DNA from: Acidobacteria bacterium UBA2990
Lineage (GTDB): Bacteria; Acidobacteriota; Vicinamibacteria; Vicinamibacterales; UBA8438
Direction: 5' to 3'
Assembly: GCA_002347025.1 (NCBI GenBank)
Contig: DEAE01000023.1
Location: forward strand, 1-63,871
Length of the DNA stretch: 63,871 nt
Shown here piece after piece: positions 41,338 through 50,809 of the stretch. Every line of letters starts with the position of its first letter. Positions within the stretch are counted from its first letter, which is position 1. The translations under genes were made by a program, and so were the position numbers. A model generated the notes under the pieces. It was not told the origin of the DNA. It saw only the letters and a list, made by a program, of their open reading frames with translations, and ran no database searches.

Positions 41338-42833
41338 CAGAAGATGAAGTAGAGAAAAGGATTATAGGCTTGAGTTGCCAGTAGAGCGAGGGAAGCTGCT
41401 AAGGCTAAGCTTGTGAGGATGGCCCGTGGCACAGTCAGTTGGCGACCCCAGTCCCAGGTTTGGGGGCAACTCCATATCACGATGGCGCTAATGCCAAGGG
41501 TGATTAGAAAATAAGGTTGATACAGAATGCCACTGATCAACTCTGAAGGTGGTTGGGAAGAGCGCAGCCAGAACATACTCTGTAAGAATCGTGTAGCGTG
41601 GCCGAGATCGTTTGCTCGAAAAAACACCCAACCGATCGATACCATGTTGAAAGTTATGAAAACGCGCACAGGATGAGGCAGTTTGTCGTAGAACGCGGTC
41701 TTACCTCGAGTTCGCTCGAGTGCGAGAAGAGTCCCATGGAGACCACCCCAGATGACGAATGTCCACGCTGCCCCATGCCATAGGCCGCCAAGAAGCATTA
41801 CCACGAACAGATTTATGTAAGTACGGTTCTTTCCGGAGCGGCTTCCGCCAAGTGGAATATACAGGTAATCCCTTAGCCAGGATGAGAGGGAGATATGCCA
41901 TCTCTGCCAAAACTCGGTGACCGAGGCGGATTGATAAGGTGAGTCAAAGTTTTTTGGAAAGACGAAGCCGAGCATTAGACCAAGACCGATTGCCATGTCC
42001 GAGTAAGCGCTGAAATCGAAATAGATCTGGAATGAGTACGCTATAACGCCGCACCAGGCATCGAGAGCAGTGGGAAACCCGGAGTCAAAGACGATGTCAG
42101 CGACTTGTCCACAGGGGTTAGCTAGCCAAATTTTTTTGAACAGGCCAATGCTGAAAAACGTGATTCCACGTGTGAATTTTACAAGGGTAGAACTCCGGAG
42201 ACGGAGTTGGTCTGCTATCTCTGAGAAGCGGATAATTGGACCGGCGACTAATTGTGGGAACAGTGATACATAACATGCGAAATCGATGAATTGGCGTACC
42301 GCACCAGCCTGTCCTCTAAATATATCAATCGTATAGCTCATCGACTGGAAAGTGTAGAAGCTGATTCCCAACGGAAGGGTGACCTGGAGGGTCGACTGGA
42401 GTTGTAGGTGGTCGAGTCCAACGAAGGAGATGACTCTGTCATAGCTTTCTATTCCAAAGTTGAAGTATTTGAAGAAGCCAAGAAGTGCTAGGTTTGAACA
42501 TAGGGAACAGATAAGGGCAAGGCGTTGGCGGCGACTACGAGTGGTGTGTTGTCTAAGGGGTTGCAGGGGTTGGCACCAGCATTTGGCTACGTCGGTGGCC
42601 CCCAGTAGACGCGCGAGCCATACCGGTCCTGAACCAACGATTACCAGGCCGCAGAGGTAATCCACAAATGTCGAGAACAGGAGTAGGACGACGAATAGTG
42701 GGTTGGCCCAACCGTAGAAGACGTAGCTACCAACTGTAAGAACCAGATGTCGACTGTGCCGAGGGACAGCGTAGTAGAGAGATAGGGTTAGGGGGAGAAA
42801 GTAGAAGACAAAGATTACGGAACTGAAGACCAT
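41337..42833 (-). CDS. AlgI-like MBOAT acyl carrier membrane protein
   Basis: A 498-residue membrane-bound O-acyltransferase of the AlgI type. About ten membrane helices and both key histidine regions are visible: RWHISLSSWLRDYLYIPLGG (His313) and GGLWHGAAW (His353, the catalytic histidine of MBOAT enzymes). It passes acetyl groups from a cytoplasmic donor across the membrane to the AlgX/J-like proteins encoded immediately downstream. It begins 2 bp after the beta-propeller lipoprotein stop. An insertion of about 45 residues (75-105) is basic and not conserved. Confidence 0.94.
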   Translation of the reverse strand: MVFSSVIFVFYFLPLTLSLYYAVPRHSRHLVLTVGSYVFYGWANPLFVVLLLFSTFVDYLCGLVIVGSGPVWLARLLGATDVAKCWCQPLQPLRQHTTRSRRQRLALICSLCSNLALLGFFKYFNFGIESYDRVISFVGLDHLQLQSTLQVTLPLGISFYTFQSMSYTIDIFRGQAGAVRQFIDFACYVSLFPQLVAGPIIRFSEIADQLRLRSSTLVKFTRGITFFSIGLFKKIWLANPCGQVADIVFDSGFPTALDAWCGVIAYSFQIYFDFSAYSDMAIGLGLMLGFVFPKNFDSPYQSASVTEFWQRWHISLSSWLRDYLYIPLGGSRSGKNRTYINLFVVMLLGGLWHGAAWTFVIWGGLHGTLLALERTRGKTAFYDKLPHPVRVFITFNMVSIGWVFFRANDLGHATRFLQSMFWLRSSQPPSELISGILYQPYFLITLGISAIVIWSCPQTWDWGRQLTVPRAILTSLALAASLALLATQAYNPFLYFIF

Positions 42834-42835
42834 TG

Positions 42836-44326
42836 CTATGGATCGACGCCGCTGCTGGCGGAGTCGACATCATAGAAGATGGGAAGGTCATATCGGTCGC
42901 TGTCCATGATGACACGCTCCCCTTCAAGCTCGGGATGAGCTGCGTAAGGTTCTAGGCTCAGTCGCATGATTGTGTTGATCTGGCGTTCTGAGCCTTCGAT
43001 TGCCAAGGCATCTCGAATGATCCAATGTGCAGCGAGTAGGGTTGATTCGTTGTAGTGACCTTCTATGATATCGATGACTTCGTATTCCAGAATCAGTAAG
43101 CCGTTTCGGTATGGTGCGATGTCTTCAGGCTCAGGGGTTAGGACATCTGTATTGACGCGAACATCCACGGTGAGGGGTTCTGGATTGAGAGCAGTGGTTT
43201 CGGTTGGGAAATTTCGTACATCCGTTGATTCTGGAATCAGAGCATTAGGAGCAATCCAGACATCCGGGTAGAAGTCTGCCGCATTATTTGTTGTTACCTG
43301 TGTCCAGGATTCAACTGAACGGTAATCAGCTGAAAAGCGGCCTAAGTGAATTTCTACATTGTTACCACCGCCGCGAATCTTATTATTCGCGTTTCCGACG
43401 GTGTATGGCCCAGTCATGGCAAAAAATCTTGGATGATTGGTCCAACGAGGATGATAAACCTCGAAGCCATCGATACCTGGGGCAGTGTTGATGTTCACAG
43501 TCCAACGGCGGTCTTCTTTCGCCTTCGTGTCGATTATAGTAAGGTTTCGGTGCTGCCCATCGAAATACCAGAAAAGATGACTGTCATCGCTGGCTAAGGA
43601 CGTCCAACACCCTTCGCCTAACTGCCGCCAATCACCGTTCGGAAGTTCCAGGATGCCTGCTGCGGGCCATCGTGCAAGGGCACCAGCGAGGCGTCCGTCG
43701 CGGGAGAGTTGAAAATTGTCCCCGTTGACAGCACGTTTGTTCCAGACGAGTTCAAACTGCTGGGGCTTGTCAAGCGGGTGCCGGTATATTGAACCGTATG
43801 ACTCAGGGTCAGTGCCACGTGGATCTTTGCCAACATAGAGCCATTCGAGTTTCGTGTTTGGGTCACTCCAGACTGCCAGTGGAAAGCCTTCCATTAGGCG
43901 TGTTGGAGGGGCGCCATTCCAGCTGACGATGTGAATACTGTTGTTGCTTCGGTCCATGTAGACGACCCGATCCCCGGTAGGGGTGATAAGGGGCTTAGCA
44001 TAGGATCCTGGTTCTGCTACAAGAAGGCGCTCCCCGAAAGTGTCACTTGAGTCGAATCCCATCACGACAACTTGGTTGCCAAATCCCAGGATGTCTGTTC
44101 CATCACCAAGATCACGAATCCACGCCACTCGGGTTGTAGCGCCTGTAAGAACTTCGAGGGCTTCTTGACTGGTAAGGCTTACCTCTGGCGCTGCCTGAAA
44201 GCTTGTCGGCTGGGTTGTTTGGATGATCAAGTTATCTTCTGCATTTCCAAGGTGGTTAGGGTTACTGCAGGAGAGGGAGAGCAGAGCGGATAGCCAGAGA
44301 CTGGTAAGGACCCGGGATGGTGTCAT
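42836..44326 (-). CDS. Lipoprotein with WD40/TolB-like beta-propeller, first gene of the acetylation operon
   Basis: A 496-residue exported protein with a lipoprotein-type signal (LSLSC, Cys20) and a beta-propeller pattern over about 65-370: repeated ...GDRVVYMDRSNNSIHIVSW..., ...FQLSRDGRLAGALARW... and SLASDDSHLFWYFD motifs. The C-terminal region (about 380-496) is a beta-sandwich-like part without recognised family. No enzyme motif is apparent. It is 2 bp from the algI-like gene and must be co-transcribed with it, so a role in binding the polymer or in positioning the acetyl transferases is likely but unproven. Confidence 0.75.
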   Translation of the reverse strand: MTPSRVLTSLWLSALLSLSCSNPNHLGNAEDNLIIQTTQPTSFQAAPEVSLTSQEALEVLTGATTRVAWIRDLGDGTDILGFGNQVVVMGFDSSDTFGERLLVAEPGSYAKPLITPTGDRVVYMDRSNNSIHIVSWNGAPPTRLMEGFPLAVWSDPNTKLEWLYVGKDPRGTDPESYGSIYRHPLDKPQQFELVWNKRAVNGDNFQLSRDGRLAGALARWPAAGILELPNGDWRQLGEGCWTSLASDDSHLFWYFDGQHRNLTIIDTKAKEDRRWTVNINTAPGIDGFEVYHPRWTNHPRFFAMTGPYTVGNANNKIRGGGNNVEIHLGRFSADYRSVESWTQVTTNNAADFYPDVWIAPNALIPESTDVRNFPTETTALNPEPLTVDVRVNTDVLTPEPEDIAPYRNGLLILEYEVIDIIEGHYNESTLLAAHWIIRDALAIEGSERQINTIMRLSLEPYAAHPELEGERVIMDSDRYDLPIFYDVDSASSGVDP

Positions 44327-44495
44327 GGGGAATGTTTCCCATCTAGGAGAGGTTTAGTTCACAACACAGTGAAAAGTAGTCGTGTGTTGAGGCTAGCGCA
44401 GAAACCGAGAGCATTGTACCATCGTTAATTTTTAGGGTCGTTTCTGTCTCTGTTGCATTTAGGCCGGATAACGGTCCTTACTTACGAAATCCCAA

Positions 44496-46388
44496 ATGTG
44501 CGGAATTGCAGGCATAGTCGAACGTGATCCCGCTCGGCCGGTTGATCATGGTGACCTTATCAGTATGGTCGAGAGTCTGCGGCATCGTGGGCCTGATGAT
44601 CATGGCGAAGTGGTACAACCTGGCTTTGGTTTGGGTATGCGCCGACTGTCGATCATTGACATTGAATGCGGACAACAACCCTTTTCGAATGAAGATGGGA
44701 CGATTCACCTCGTAGCCAATGGCGAGATTTACAATCACGCCCTGTTACGGCAAGAGTTAGCCGCCAAGGGACATCGCTTTCGTAGTTGTTCTGATGTAGA
44801 GGTAATTTTGCATGGCTACGAATCTTTTGGTGTTGAGGTTTTGAGCCGGCTGCGAGGCATGTTCGCCTTTGCGCTTTGGGATGGACGTCGGCGTCGATTG
44901 TTTGCGGCACGGGACCGAGCTGGAGAGAAGCCTCTCTTTTTTTCGCAGACACCGAACCGATTATTCTTCGCCTCAGAAATTAAAGCTTTGCTAAAGCGGT
45001 CTGAAGTTTCACGCGAACTGGATTTTGAAGCTTTAGATCAATTTCTGACTTATGAGTACGTGCTGACTCCACGCACGATTTTCAGCGAAATACGTGCGGT
45101 TCCACCCGCCCATTATCTGGTGTATGAACGAGGTGCAGTCAAGGTTGAGCGCTATTGGGACGTAGCGTCTGTTTCAGTGAAAACCTGGAGCGAGCAAGAG
45201 GCGGCAGCCGAACTCAGAGCATCGCTAGCCCGAGCTGTGTCAGGCCAGATGATGTCGGATGTGCCCCTTGGGGCCTTCTTATCTGGTGGTATCGATTCTA
45301 GCGCGATCGTGGGTCTGATGAGCGAGGCGACTGCCGGAACAGGCCCGGTGAATACGTTTAGCATGGGATTTGAGGCAGCTAGTTATAACGAGCTTCCATA
45401 CGCTCGTGAGGTGGCTTCGCAATTCGGGACTAGTCATAGGGAAGGTCTGGTTAATCCTGATTTGGCTGTGTTATTTGAAGACCTGGTCTCACAATTTGAC
45501 CAGCCGTTCGCGGATGTCTCGCTTTTCCCAACCTATTTGGTTTCAAAGATGGCCCGTGAGCATGTCACAGTGGTTTTGTCTGGTGATGGGGGAGATGAAT
45601 TGTTCGGCGGCTATGATACATACCAGGCTGAGGCATTGGCCCGACGTATCTCCAGTGTTGTTCCAGAGAGCGCTATCCAGTTTGTTGCGGCTATGACCGC
45701 GATGCTTCCACCCAGCGAGAAAAAGAAAGGGTTTCTCAACAAGTTACGTCGGTTTACTCAGGGGTTCGTCAGTGGCCCTCAGTCTATCTGTCATTACCGC
45801 TGGATGACTTTTCTGGATGCATCGGCGAAACAACGGATCTACACCCAAAACCTCCAGGCTAGGTTGATCGAGAGTGATGTGTATGCCCCAATTCGGCGCC
45901 ATCTCCGTGGTGCTCACACCGACGATCTGCTTAACCGTCAGCTCTATGCTGACCTGCAGGTCTATCTGAATGACGATATCTTAGTGAAGGTGGATCGGGT
46001 GAGTATGGCAAACTCCCTCGAGACTCGTGCGCCATTTCTTGACACCGATGTGATGGAGCTTGCTTTTTCGATGCCTGGGTCTCTCAAGATAAGGAACGGC
46101 CAAAGGAAGTATGTCTTGAGAAGGGCAATGAAAGATCTGCTCCCTCAGTCGGTATTGGGTCGAGCCAAAGAAGGCTTTTCTATACCCATGAAAACGTGGC
46201 TTCGGAGAGAGTGGGCTCCGTTGATGCAAGACTTACTTTGCACGGACCTGATGAAGAAACGCGGTTGGTTCGTGCCAGGTGAGGTGAGCCGGCTTGTTGG
46301 TGAGCATTTGGCGGGGCATCAGAACCACGCACACCTTCTGTTTGCGCTTATGGTGCTAGAACGATGGTGTGAGGTTCATGTCGACTAG
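44496..46388 (+). CDS. Asparagine synthase (glutamine-hydrolysing) family protein
   Basis: A 630-residue AsnB-type enzyme. The N-terminus MCGIAGIV places Cys2 as the glutaminase nucleophile, with RHRGPDDHGE and LVANGEIYNHALLRQELA in the amidotransferase domain. The synthetase part has the ATP-binding LSGGIDSSAIVGLMSE (about 263-278) and LSGDGGDELFGGYD. It makes asparagine from aspartate, glutamine and ATP, or amidates another acidic group. Relatives occur in exopolysaccharide/exosortase clusters, where they may modify a cell-surface product. It is divergent from the acetylation operon. Confidence 0.92.
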   Translation: MCGIAGIVERDPARPVDHGDLISMVESLRHRGPDDHGEVVQPGFGLGMRRLSIIDIECGQQPFSNEDGTIHLVANGEIYNHALLRQELAAKGHRFRSCSDVEVILHGYESFGVEVLSRLRGMFAFALWDGRRRRLFAARDRAGEKPLFFSQTPNRLFFASEIKALLKRSEVSRELDFEALDQFLTYEYVLTPRTIFSEIRAVPPAHYLVYERGAVKVERYWDVASVSVKTWSEQEAAAELRASLARAVSGQMMSDVPLGAFLSGGIDSSAIVGLMSEATAGTGPVNTFSMGFEAASYNELPYAREVASQFGTSHREGLVNPDLAVLFEDLVSQFDQPFADVSLFPTYLVSKMAREHVTVVLSGDGGDELFGGYDTYQAEALARRISSVVPESAIQFVAAMTAMLPPSEKKKGFLNKLRRFTQGFVSGPQSICHYRWMTFLDASAKQRIYTQNLQARLIESDVYAPIRRHLRGAHTDDLLNRQLYADLQVYLNDDILVKVDRVSMANSLETRAPFLDTDVMELAFSMPGSLKIRNGQRKYVLRRAMKDLLPQSVLGRAKEGFSIPMKTWLRREWAPLMQDLLCTDLMKKRGWFVPGEVSRLVGEHLAGHQNHAHLLFALMVLERWCEVHVD

Positions 46389-46491
46389 TAGATTCAATGG
46401 CTATTTCCTCACTAGAAAGACCCTCTTTCGCATGTTCTGTCTGAGATAGGCGACTTCCCTGTGTAGCTTGGTCTAGTTGCTTGGCCACCAT

Positions 46492-48117
46492 TCAATAGGA
46501 CCAGTAGTAGCTTTGTTCAACCTCTTCGATTTCGCGTGCCTGATGGGATACGCTCCAATCTAATTCTGCTGCCATGATTTCAGAGGCGGCGTATAGCGCT
46601 GCCTTGCCTGGATGCCCTGCTGATCCAGCTTCAGTGCGGCGAAGCACAGCATCGGACAGCCGGATGGCCATTTCTTGGCGGATTCCATAGAGAATCTCAC
46701 CACGCGTGATAGAGGATGCCTCCGAGAGAGGGGTTGTTAATGTTGGGTCGGTTTCCATTAGACGAAGAACGGATTGATGACGGGAGCCATAGCTAAGTGC
46801 TAGGCGCCTTAGAGTTGACGCTCCTAACCTGCTGGGGTCGGACAAGGTCGTTCTTAAGAAGTGGTCGAAGTCGACGTTGATATCACCTCCAGCAAGCGGT
46901 GTCACCGCTGTGCGACACGGTGGTGGATGATGACCAAGAAGTGAGAACACTTGGTCAACAACCATTTCAGCAGTCCTCCGGGCAGTAGTGTAGCGAACAC
47001 CAACTACACTTAGTAAACCCTGTAGGCCGTCAGCACGGTGGTCTCGAATGAGGCTGGTTCTTAAAAGATTTTTACCTGAAGGGTCAGTGGCTGGAAGTAG
47101 TCCTGCATGTACTAGTTGGATGTCGTCCATGCAGAGTGAGGCACCGGGAAATGCTCTTTTGATCTGTTTGAGGAAGGCTTCAATGTCGGCTTCCTTAGGT
47201 GCGGTCGTCTGTCGGAGTTCATTGGTGCCATCATGGCTCGTGCCGATGATGGATACCCCGCGCCAAGGAAGAGCAAAGAGGTAGCGAGAGTCGGTTAAGC
47301 CACCCAGGGCATGTTTCAAAGTAATGGACCGTGTGACCAGGTTCATTGCCTTGGATAAATAGGGAGCGGAACCTGTTGGAAGACTGGTTGGGAGAGTGCT
47401 CGTTAGGGCCGAACTGCCTGGTCCAGTAGCATTGATGGTTAATTTTGCTCTGATGTCGAAGGCGTTGGCACTGTCGAGGTCTTGGACCTTCACACCAGAG
47501 ATCTGGTTATCGTCCAAGAGCCAACCTGTGACTTCGATATGGTTAGCCACCGTAGCTCCGGACCCGGCGGCCGACTGAACGAAAGCTAGGACCACTCGAT
47601 CGGCGTTATACATCTGGCAGTCGTACCAAAGGATGCCACCATTTACACCGTCTGGTTGGATTAGAGGGTTTAATTCAAGGCACTCAGCACGAGAGATCGC
47701 CTGGCTCGGCGGGAGGTGCTTGGAGTTATCCGGGAGGGTGTTTCGATCTCGAGATAGTAGGTCATAAAGACTGAATGCAGCCTGCATGGTCAGACGATGC
47801 CGGGTGAAGCCCTGATAGGTTGGAATCACGAATGGCAACCTATGAACGAGATGGGGGGCAATCCGACATAGTGCCCGTCGTTCACGGACAAACGATCTGA
47901 GCTCGCCCAGTTGCCCAGTCTGAAGTGCTCTTATCCCCCCGTGCACCGTCTTGGCACTGTTTGCCGATGTTCCGCCGCCGAAATCTCCTCGGTCGATAAG
48001 AGCCACCGACAGGCCTCGCTGTGCTGCATCCCATGCGACTGTCGCTCCATAGATGCCAGAGCCGACGACAAGGAGATCGAAGATGGTGTTTGCAAGGGTT
48101 GGCAGATCGCGCTTCAC
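46492..48117 (-). CDS. FAD-dependent glycerol-3-phosphate dehydrogenase family protein
   Basis: A 541-residue GlpD-family flavoprotein. The FAD Rossmann motif VVGSGIYGATVAWDAAQRG is at about 16-34, DRGDFGGGTSANSAKTVHGG follows (42-61), and the C-terminal helical domain is present. GlpD oxidises glycerol 3-phosphate to dihydroxyacetone phosphate and passes electrons to quinone. The substrate loop differs from classical GlpD (NSAKTVHGG, versus S-K-L-x-H-GG), so a related substrate is possible. The start is GTG 48117, with a weak ribosome binding site. Divergent from a methyltransferase gene with only 31 bp between. Confidence 0.88.
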   Translation of the reverse strand: MKRDLPTLANTIFDLLVVGSGIYGATVAWDAAQRGLSVALIDRGDFGGGTSANSAKTVHGGIRALQTGQLGELRSFVRERRALCRIAPHLVHRLPFVIPTYQGFTRHRLTMQAAFSLYDLLSRDRNTLPDNSKHLPPSQAISRAECLELNPLIQPDGVNGGILWYDCQMYNADRVVLAFVQSAAGSGATVANHIEVTGWLLDDNQISGVKVQDLDSANAFDIRAKLTINATGPGSSALTSTLPTSLPTGSAPYLSKAMNLVTRSITLKHALGGLTDSRYLFALPWRGVSIIGTSHDGTNELRQTTAPKEADIEAFLKQIKRAFPGASLCMDDIQLVHAGLLPATDPSGKNLLRTSLIRDHRADGLQGLLSVVGVRYTTARRTAEMVVDQVFSLLGHHPPPCRTAVTPLAGGDINVDFDHFLRTTLSDPSRLGASTLRRLALSYGSRHQSVLRLMETDPTLTTPLSEASSITRGEILYGIRQEMAIRLSDAVLRRTEAGSAGHPGKAALYAASEIMAAELDWSVSHQAREIEEVEQSYYWSY

Positions 48118-48148
48118 AACCTAGATATTGTACGCTCGGTGTGTGGAG

Positions 48149-48907
48149 ATGATTAAGCGCATAGCGAGCTATTGGGATCAGAGGATTCACGATCAGGAAA
48201 TGACCTCACATCCTGTAGGGACACTTGGTTTCTTTGACGACCTGGAGGACTACCGTTTCGACAAGCTGCGATATTTACCGGGTTTGGTTGATTTTGAGAG
48301 CTACCGGGGGCAACAACTACTTGAGATCGGCTGTGGGGTTGGTATCGACTTACTCCGATTTGCACGTGGGGGCGCTAGGGCGACCGGGATCGATTTGGCG
48401 CCTCGATGTATCGCCTTGGCTCAACAAAATTTTGCACTCCATGGCTTGGATGAGTCTGCTGCATTTGCAGTCGGAAATGGAGAGCATTTACCGTTTGCTG
48501 ATGGAAGCTTCGATGTCGTTTACGCACACGGGGTGCTGCAATATACCGCTGATGCAGACCGCATGATAGCTGAGTGCCGGCGGGTGCTTGTTCCAGGGGG
48601 AGAGGCGATCTTTATGGTCTACAATCGCGTCTCCTGGTTGAATGCCTTGTCGTCAGTGGTGGGTGTTGGGCTTGAGCATGCCGATGCTCCGGTACTTGAA
48701 AAATATTCGATTCCTGAATTTCAACAGTTGCTAGAAAGCTTTGCGGATGTGCGAGTTGTGCCGGAGCGTTTCCCGGTGCGATCCCGCCTCCACAGGGGGT
48801 GGAGGGGGGCTGCCTACAATGGCCTATTTGTTGGAACCTTTAATCTGATCCCGCGCGTGCTCGTTCGCAGGTTTGGGTGGCACCTGATGGCATTCTGCCG
48901 GAAATGA
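48149..48907 (+). CDS. SAM-dependent methyltransferase (class I)
   Basis: A 252-residue methyltransferase. Motif I is LLEIGCGVGIDLLRFA (about 58-73), followed by TGIDLAPRCIALA (about 80-92) and SFDVVYAHGVLQYT (about 119-132), and RVLVPGGEAIFMVYN (about 145-159), the SAM fold of ubiquinone/menaquinone-like methyltransferases. The substrate is unknown. Possible starts are TTG 48128, GTG 48143 or ATG 48149; I chose the ATG. Confidence 0.88.
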   Translation: MIKRIASYWDQRIHDQEMTSHPVGTLGFFDDLEDYRFDKLRYLPGLVDFESYRGQQLLEIGCGVGIDLLRFARGGARATGIDLAPRCIALAQQNFALHGLDESAAFAVGNGEHLPFADGSFDVVYAHGVLQYTADADRMIAECRRVLVPGGEAIFMVYNRVSWLNALSSVVGVGLEHADAPVLEKYSIPEFQQLLESFADVRVVPERFPVRSRLHRGWRGAAYNGLFVGTFNLIPRVLVRRFGWHLMAFCRK

Positions 48908-49068
48908 GATTTCGATACTGTTGGCGATAAGGCGTCACGTTGCTAGGCAGAGATGATGGAAGTTCTGGACGATCCTATCGACTCGATTATCGGTGGGCTG
49001 CTAGCTGTTTGTGGCTGGTCACGGCTTGAGCTAGGCACTTCGCTGTGTGGGGTTGTGTGGCTCAGCTT

Positions 49069-50013
49069 TTATTCTAAAGGCTTTTTTGACCGTGCGTAAA
49101 GCCACGCACCAGGGAGGTTTCCCGCTAATCCAGTCAATACGAGCAAAGTCGAGAACGCGAATGAGAGGTCGTCAGTGACGCCGAGTGGAGCGAGTAACCA
49201 GACGACGACGCCTTGCGGAAGACCGACACCGGCGATAGACACCGGCAGTAGGAATATCAGCAGAGCGATGGGCATGAACGCGAGGTAGTAGAGAAACGGC
49301 ACCGTCAGGTCGAGTCCCTGCCCGAGCAGATAGGCTTGGGACACTCTGAGTAGGTGAACTGCAAGGGATAGGCTGAATGTGCCGGCTAGGATTCCAAGAC
49401 GGTCCCGATAGCGTGATAGCGCATCGGTCAGACGCAGCACCGTCATCACGATGCTTGAGGTGTGCCACCGGATTGGCAGGAAGCTCCTTACTAAGTGGTC
49501 GGCGAACAAGAGACCGCTGACGAGTAGAGTGACCAGCACAATTAGTGACCAAAACCACGCTCGAGGGAGCGTATCGGAAGCCGAGCCCCAGAGCGTCGTG
49601 CCCAGTATCGCGAGTAAAGTTAGCGCGAAGATACCTACGAGACGATCGATTGCCACAGAAGCGATCGCCTCACTAGGGTTGTCAGTACGGTTGGATAGCT
49701 GGTAGGCCCGCAGGGCATCCGCGCCCACACTAGTGGGTAGAGCACTTCCAAGGAACGAACTCACAAGAAAAATACGGGTCAACGAGGTGAGCCCGAGTCT
49801 CTGCCCACTACTGCGTAGCAGGAGCAACCAACGGGCGACCATCACCATGCGGTCCAGGGCGACGAGAACCAGTACCGCAACTAGATAGAGCGCGTCGACA
49901 GAGGCTGCTGCAGACAGGGCGGCTTTCAGATCTACTTGTGCTCCGAGGTAAGAAAGGACGGCGATGCTGAATAATCCTCGTAGCCAGAGCGAGTGGGTGG
50001 ACGTGACCGTCAC
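49069..50013 (-). CDS. UPF0104/LPG-synthase-like (AglD-type flippase-like) membrane protein
   Basis: A 314-residue protein with about eight membrane helices and the family signatures SSFLGSALPTSVGADALRAYQLS (about 89-111, split here) and AIDRLVGIFALTLLAIL (about 122-138), plus the later LPVSIAGVGLPQGVVVWLL (about 257-275). Related membrane domains occur in lysylphosphatidylglycerol synthase and archaeal AglD. Function is unknown, lipid-linked substrate handling is inferred. The GTG start shares 4 bases with the methyltransferase stop, so it is co-translated. Confidence 0.85.
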   Translation of the reverse strand: MTVTSTHSLWLRGLFSIAVLSYLGAQVDLKAALSAAASVDALYLVAVLVLVALDRMVMVARWLLLLRSSGQRLGLTSLTRIFLVSSFLGSALPTSVGADALRAYQLSNRTDNPSEAIASVAIDRLVGIFALTLLAILGTTLWGSASDTLPRAWFWSLIVLVTLLVSGLLFADHLVRSFLPIRWHTSSIVMTVLRLTDALSRYRDRLGILAGTFSLSLAVHLLRVSQAYLLGQGLDLTVPFLYYLAFMPIALLIFLLPVSIAGVGLPQGVVVWLLAPLGVTDDLSFAFSTLLVLTGLAGNLPGAWLYARSKKPLE

Positions 50014-50762
50014 GGTACTGGCTTGCGGGCGACAAAAGTAAGGGTCTCGAACAGGTTCTTCCGGATCCGAAAGAGCAGCTCCTCAGTGCCTGTGTGTCGA
50101 CTGATCGCGTCGAGGCCGGGAAGGTTGGCGAGGAGTGCTCCTGCCGCTAGCAGGTCACGAGTAAGACCTGTGGCAACCCCGATGCTTCGGACCACTCGTT
50201 CTATTTCAAAATCGCCGTCTGTTAGCAACTGTCTGACTCGCCGTTCGGTGGTCACGAAGTTATGTGTGTAATCGACGTCCCAAAAAAATGCGCGCTCTTT
50301 GAGGTAGTCTGGTACCACAATGAAGTAGATGCCACCCGGTCGCAACGCGCGCAAGGACTCTTGGACAAATTCTCGCGCGGTGTCAATGCCGGACATGTGT
50401 TCAAGTACCTGGTCAGCATAAACAACGTCACAACTGGCGTCATTGACTGGAATGGGTGGTGCCCAGGCCACGGTAACGTCAACGCCCTTGGCTCTCAAGT
50501 GAGTGGCGAGTGTTGGGCTGGCTTCGATAGCCTGGTAACGCCAGCCTGCAGAGACAGCACGAGCTGCGAGGGAGCCGGTTCCTGGACCGATTTCTAGCAT
50601 GTCTCCGGGAGGCGAGGACACAGTTTCCAGCAGACGTAAGCGAGACTTTTCAATCCGTTCACGTCGGGCGCTCCCAAATGCGGTAAGGCGCCTGTCCGAG
50701 AACCAGCGGTAGAAGCCATCAGACTCCACTGCATTCTCCACTCGTCTGCACAGCGGTTGCAT
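50010..50762 (-). CDS. SAM-dependent methyltransferase (class I)
   Basis: A 250-residue methyltransferase: MLEIGPGTGSLAARAVSAGW (motif I, about 55-74), QAIEASPTLATHLRAKG, DVVYADQVLEHM (about 112-123) and SLRALRPGGIYFIVVPDYL (about 136-154). The H/ExH-like pattern and the RALRPGG motif point to a small-molecule or lipid/sugar O- or N-methyltransferase. It lies between a paralogous lipoprotein gene (47 bp upstream) and the flippase-like gene (4-base overlap downstream), suggesting one operon. Confidence 0.88.
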   Translation of the reverse strand: MQPLCRRVENAVESDGFYRWFSDRRLTAFGSARRERIEKSRLRLLETVSSPPGDMLEIGPGTGSLAARAVSAGWRYQAIEASPTLATHLRAKGVDVTVAWAPPIPVNDASCDVVYADQVLEHMSGIDTAREFVQESLRALRPGGIYFIVVPDYLKERAFFWDVDYTHNFVTTERRVRQLLTDGDFEIERVVRSIGVATGLTRDLLAAGALLANLPGLDAISRHTGTEELLFRIRKNLFETLTFVARKPVP

Positions 50763-50809
50763 CGTTAGCTGTCCGGTTTGAGACGTTCGGCAACGATCGC
50801 AAGGCGTTG

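Noticed and set aside
38585..42833. Complete alginate biosynthesis cluster
   Set aside because: Only the acetylation genes are present; Alg8/44-like polymerase, epimerase and lyase genes are absent from the window.
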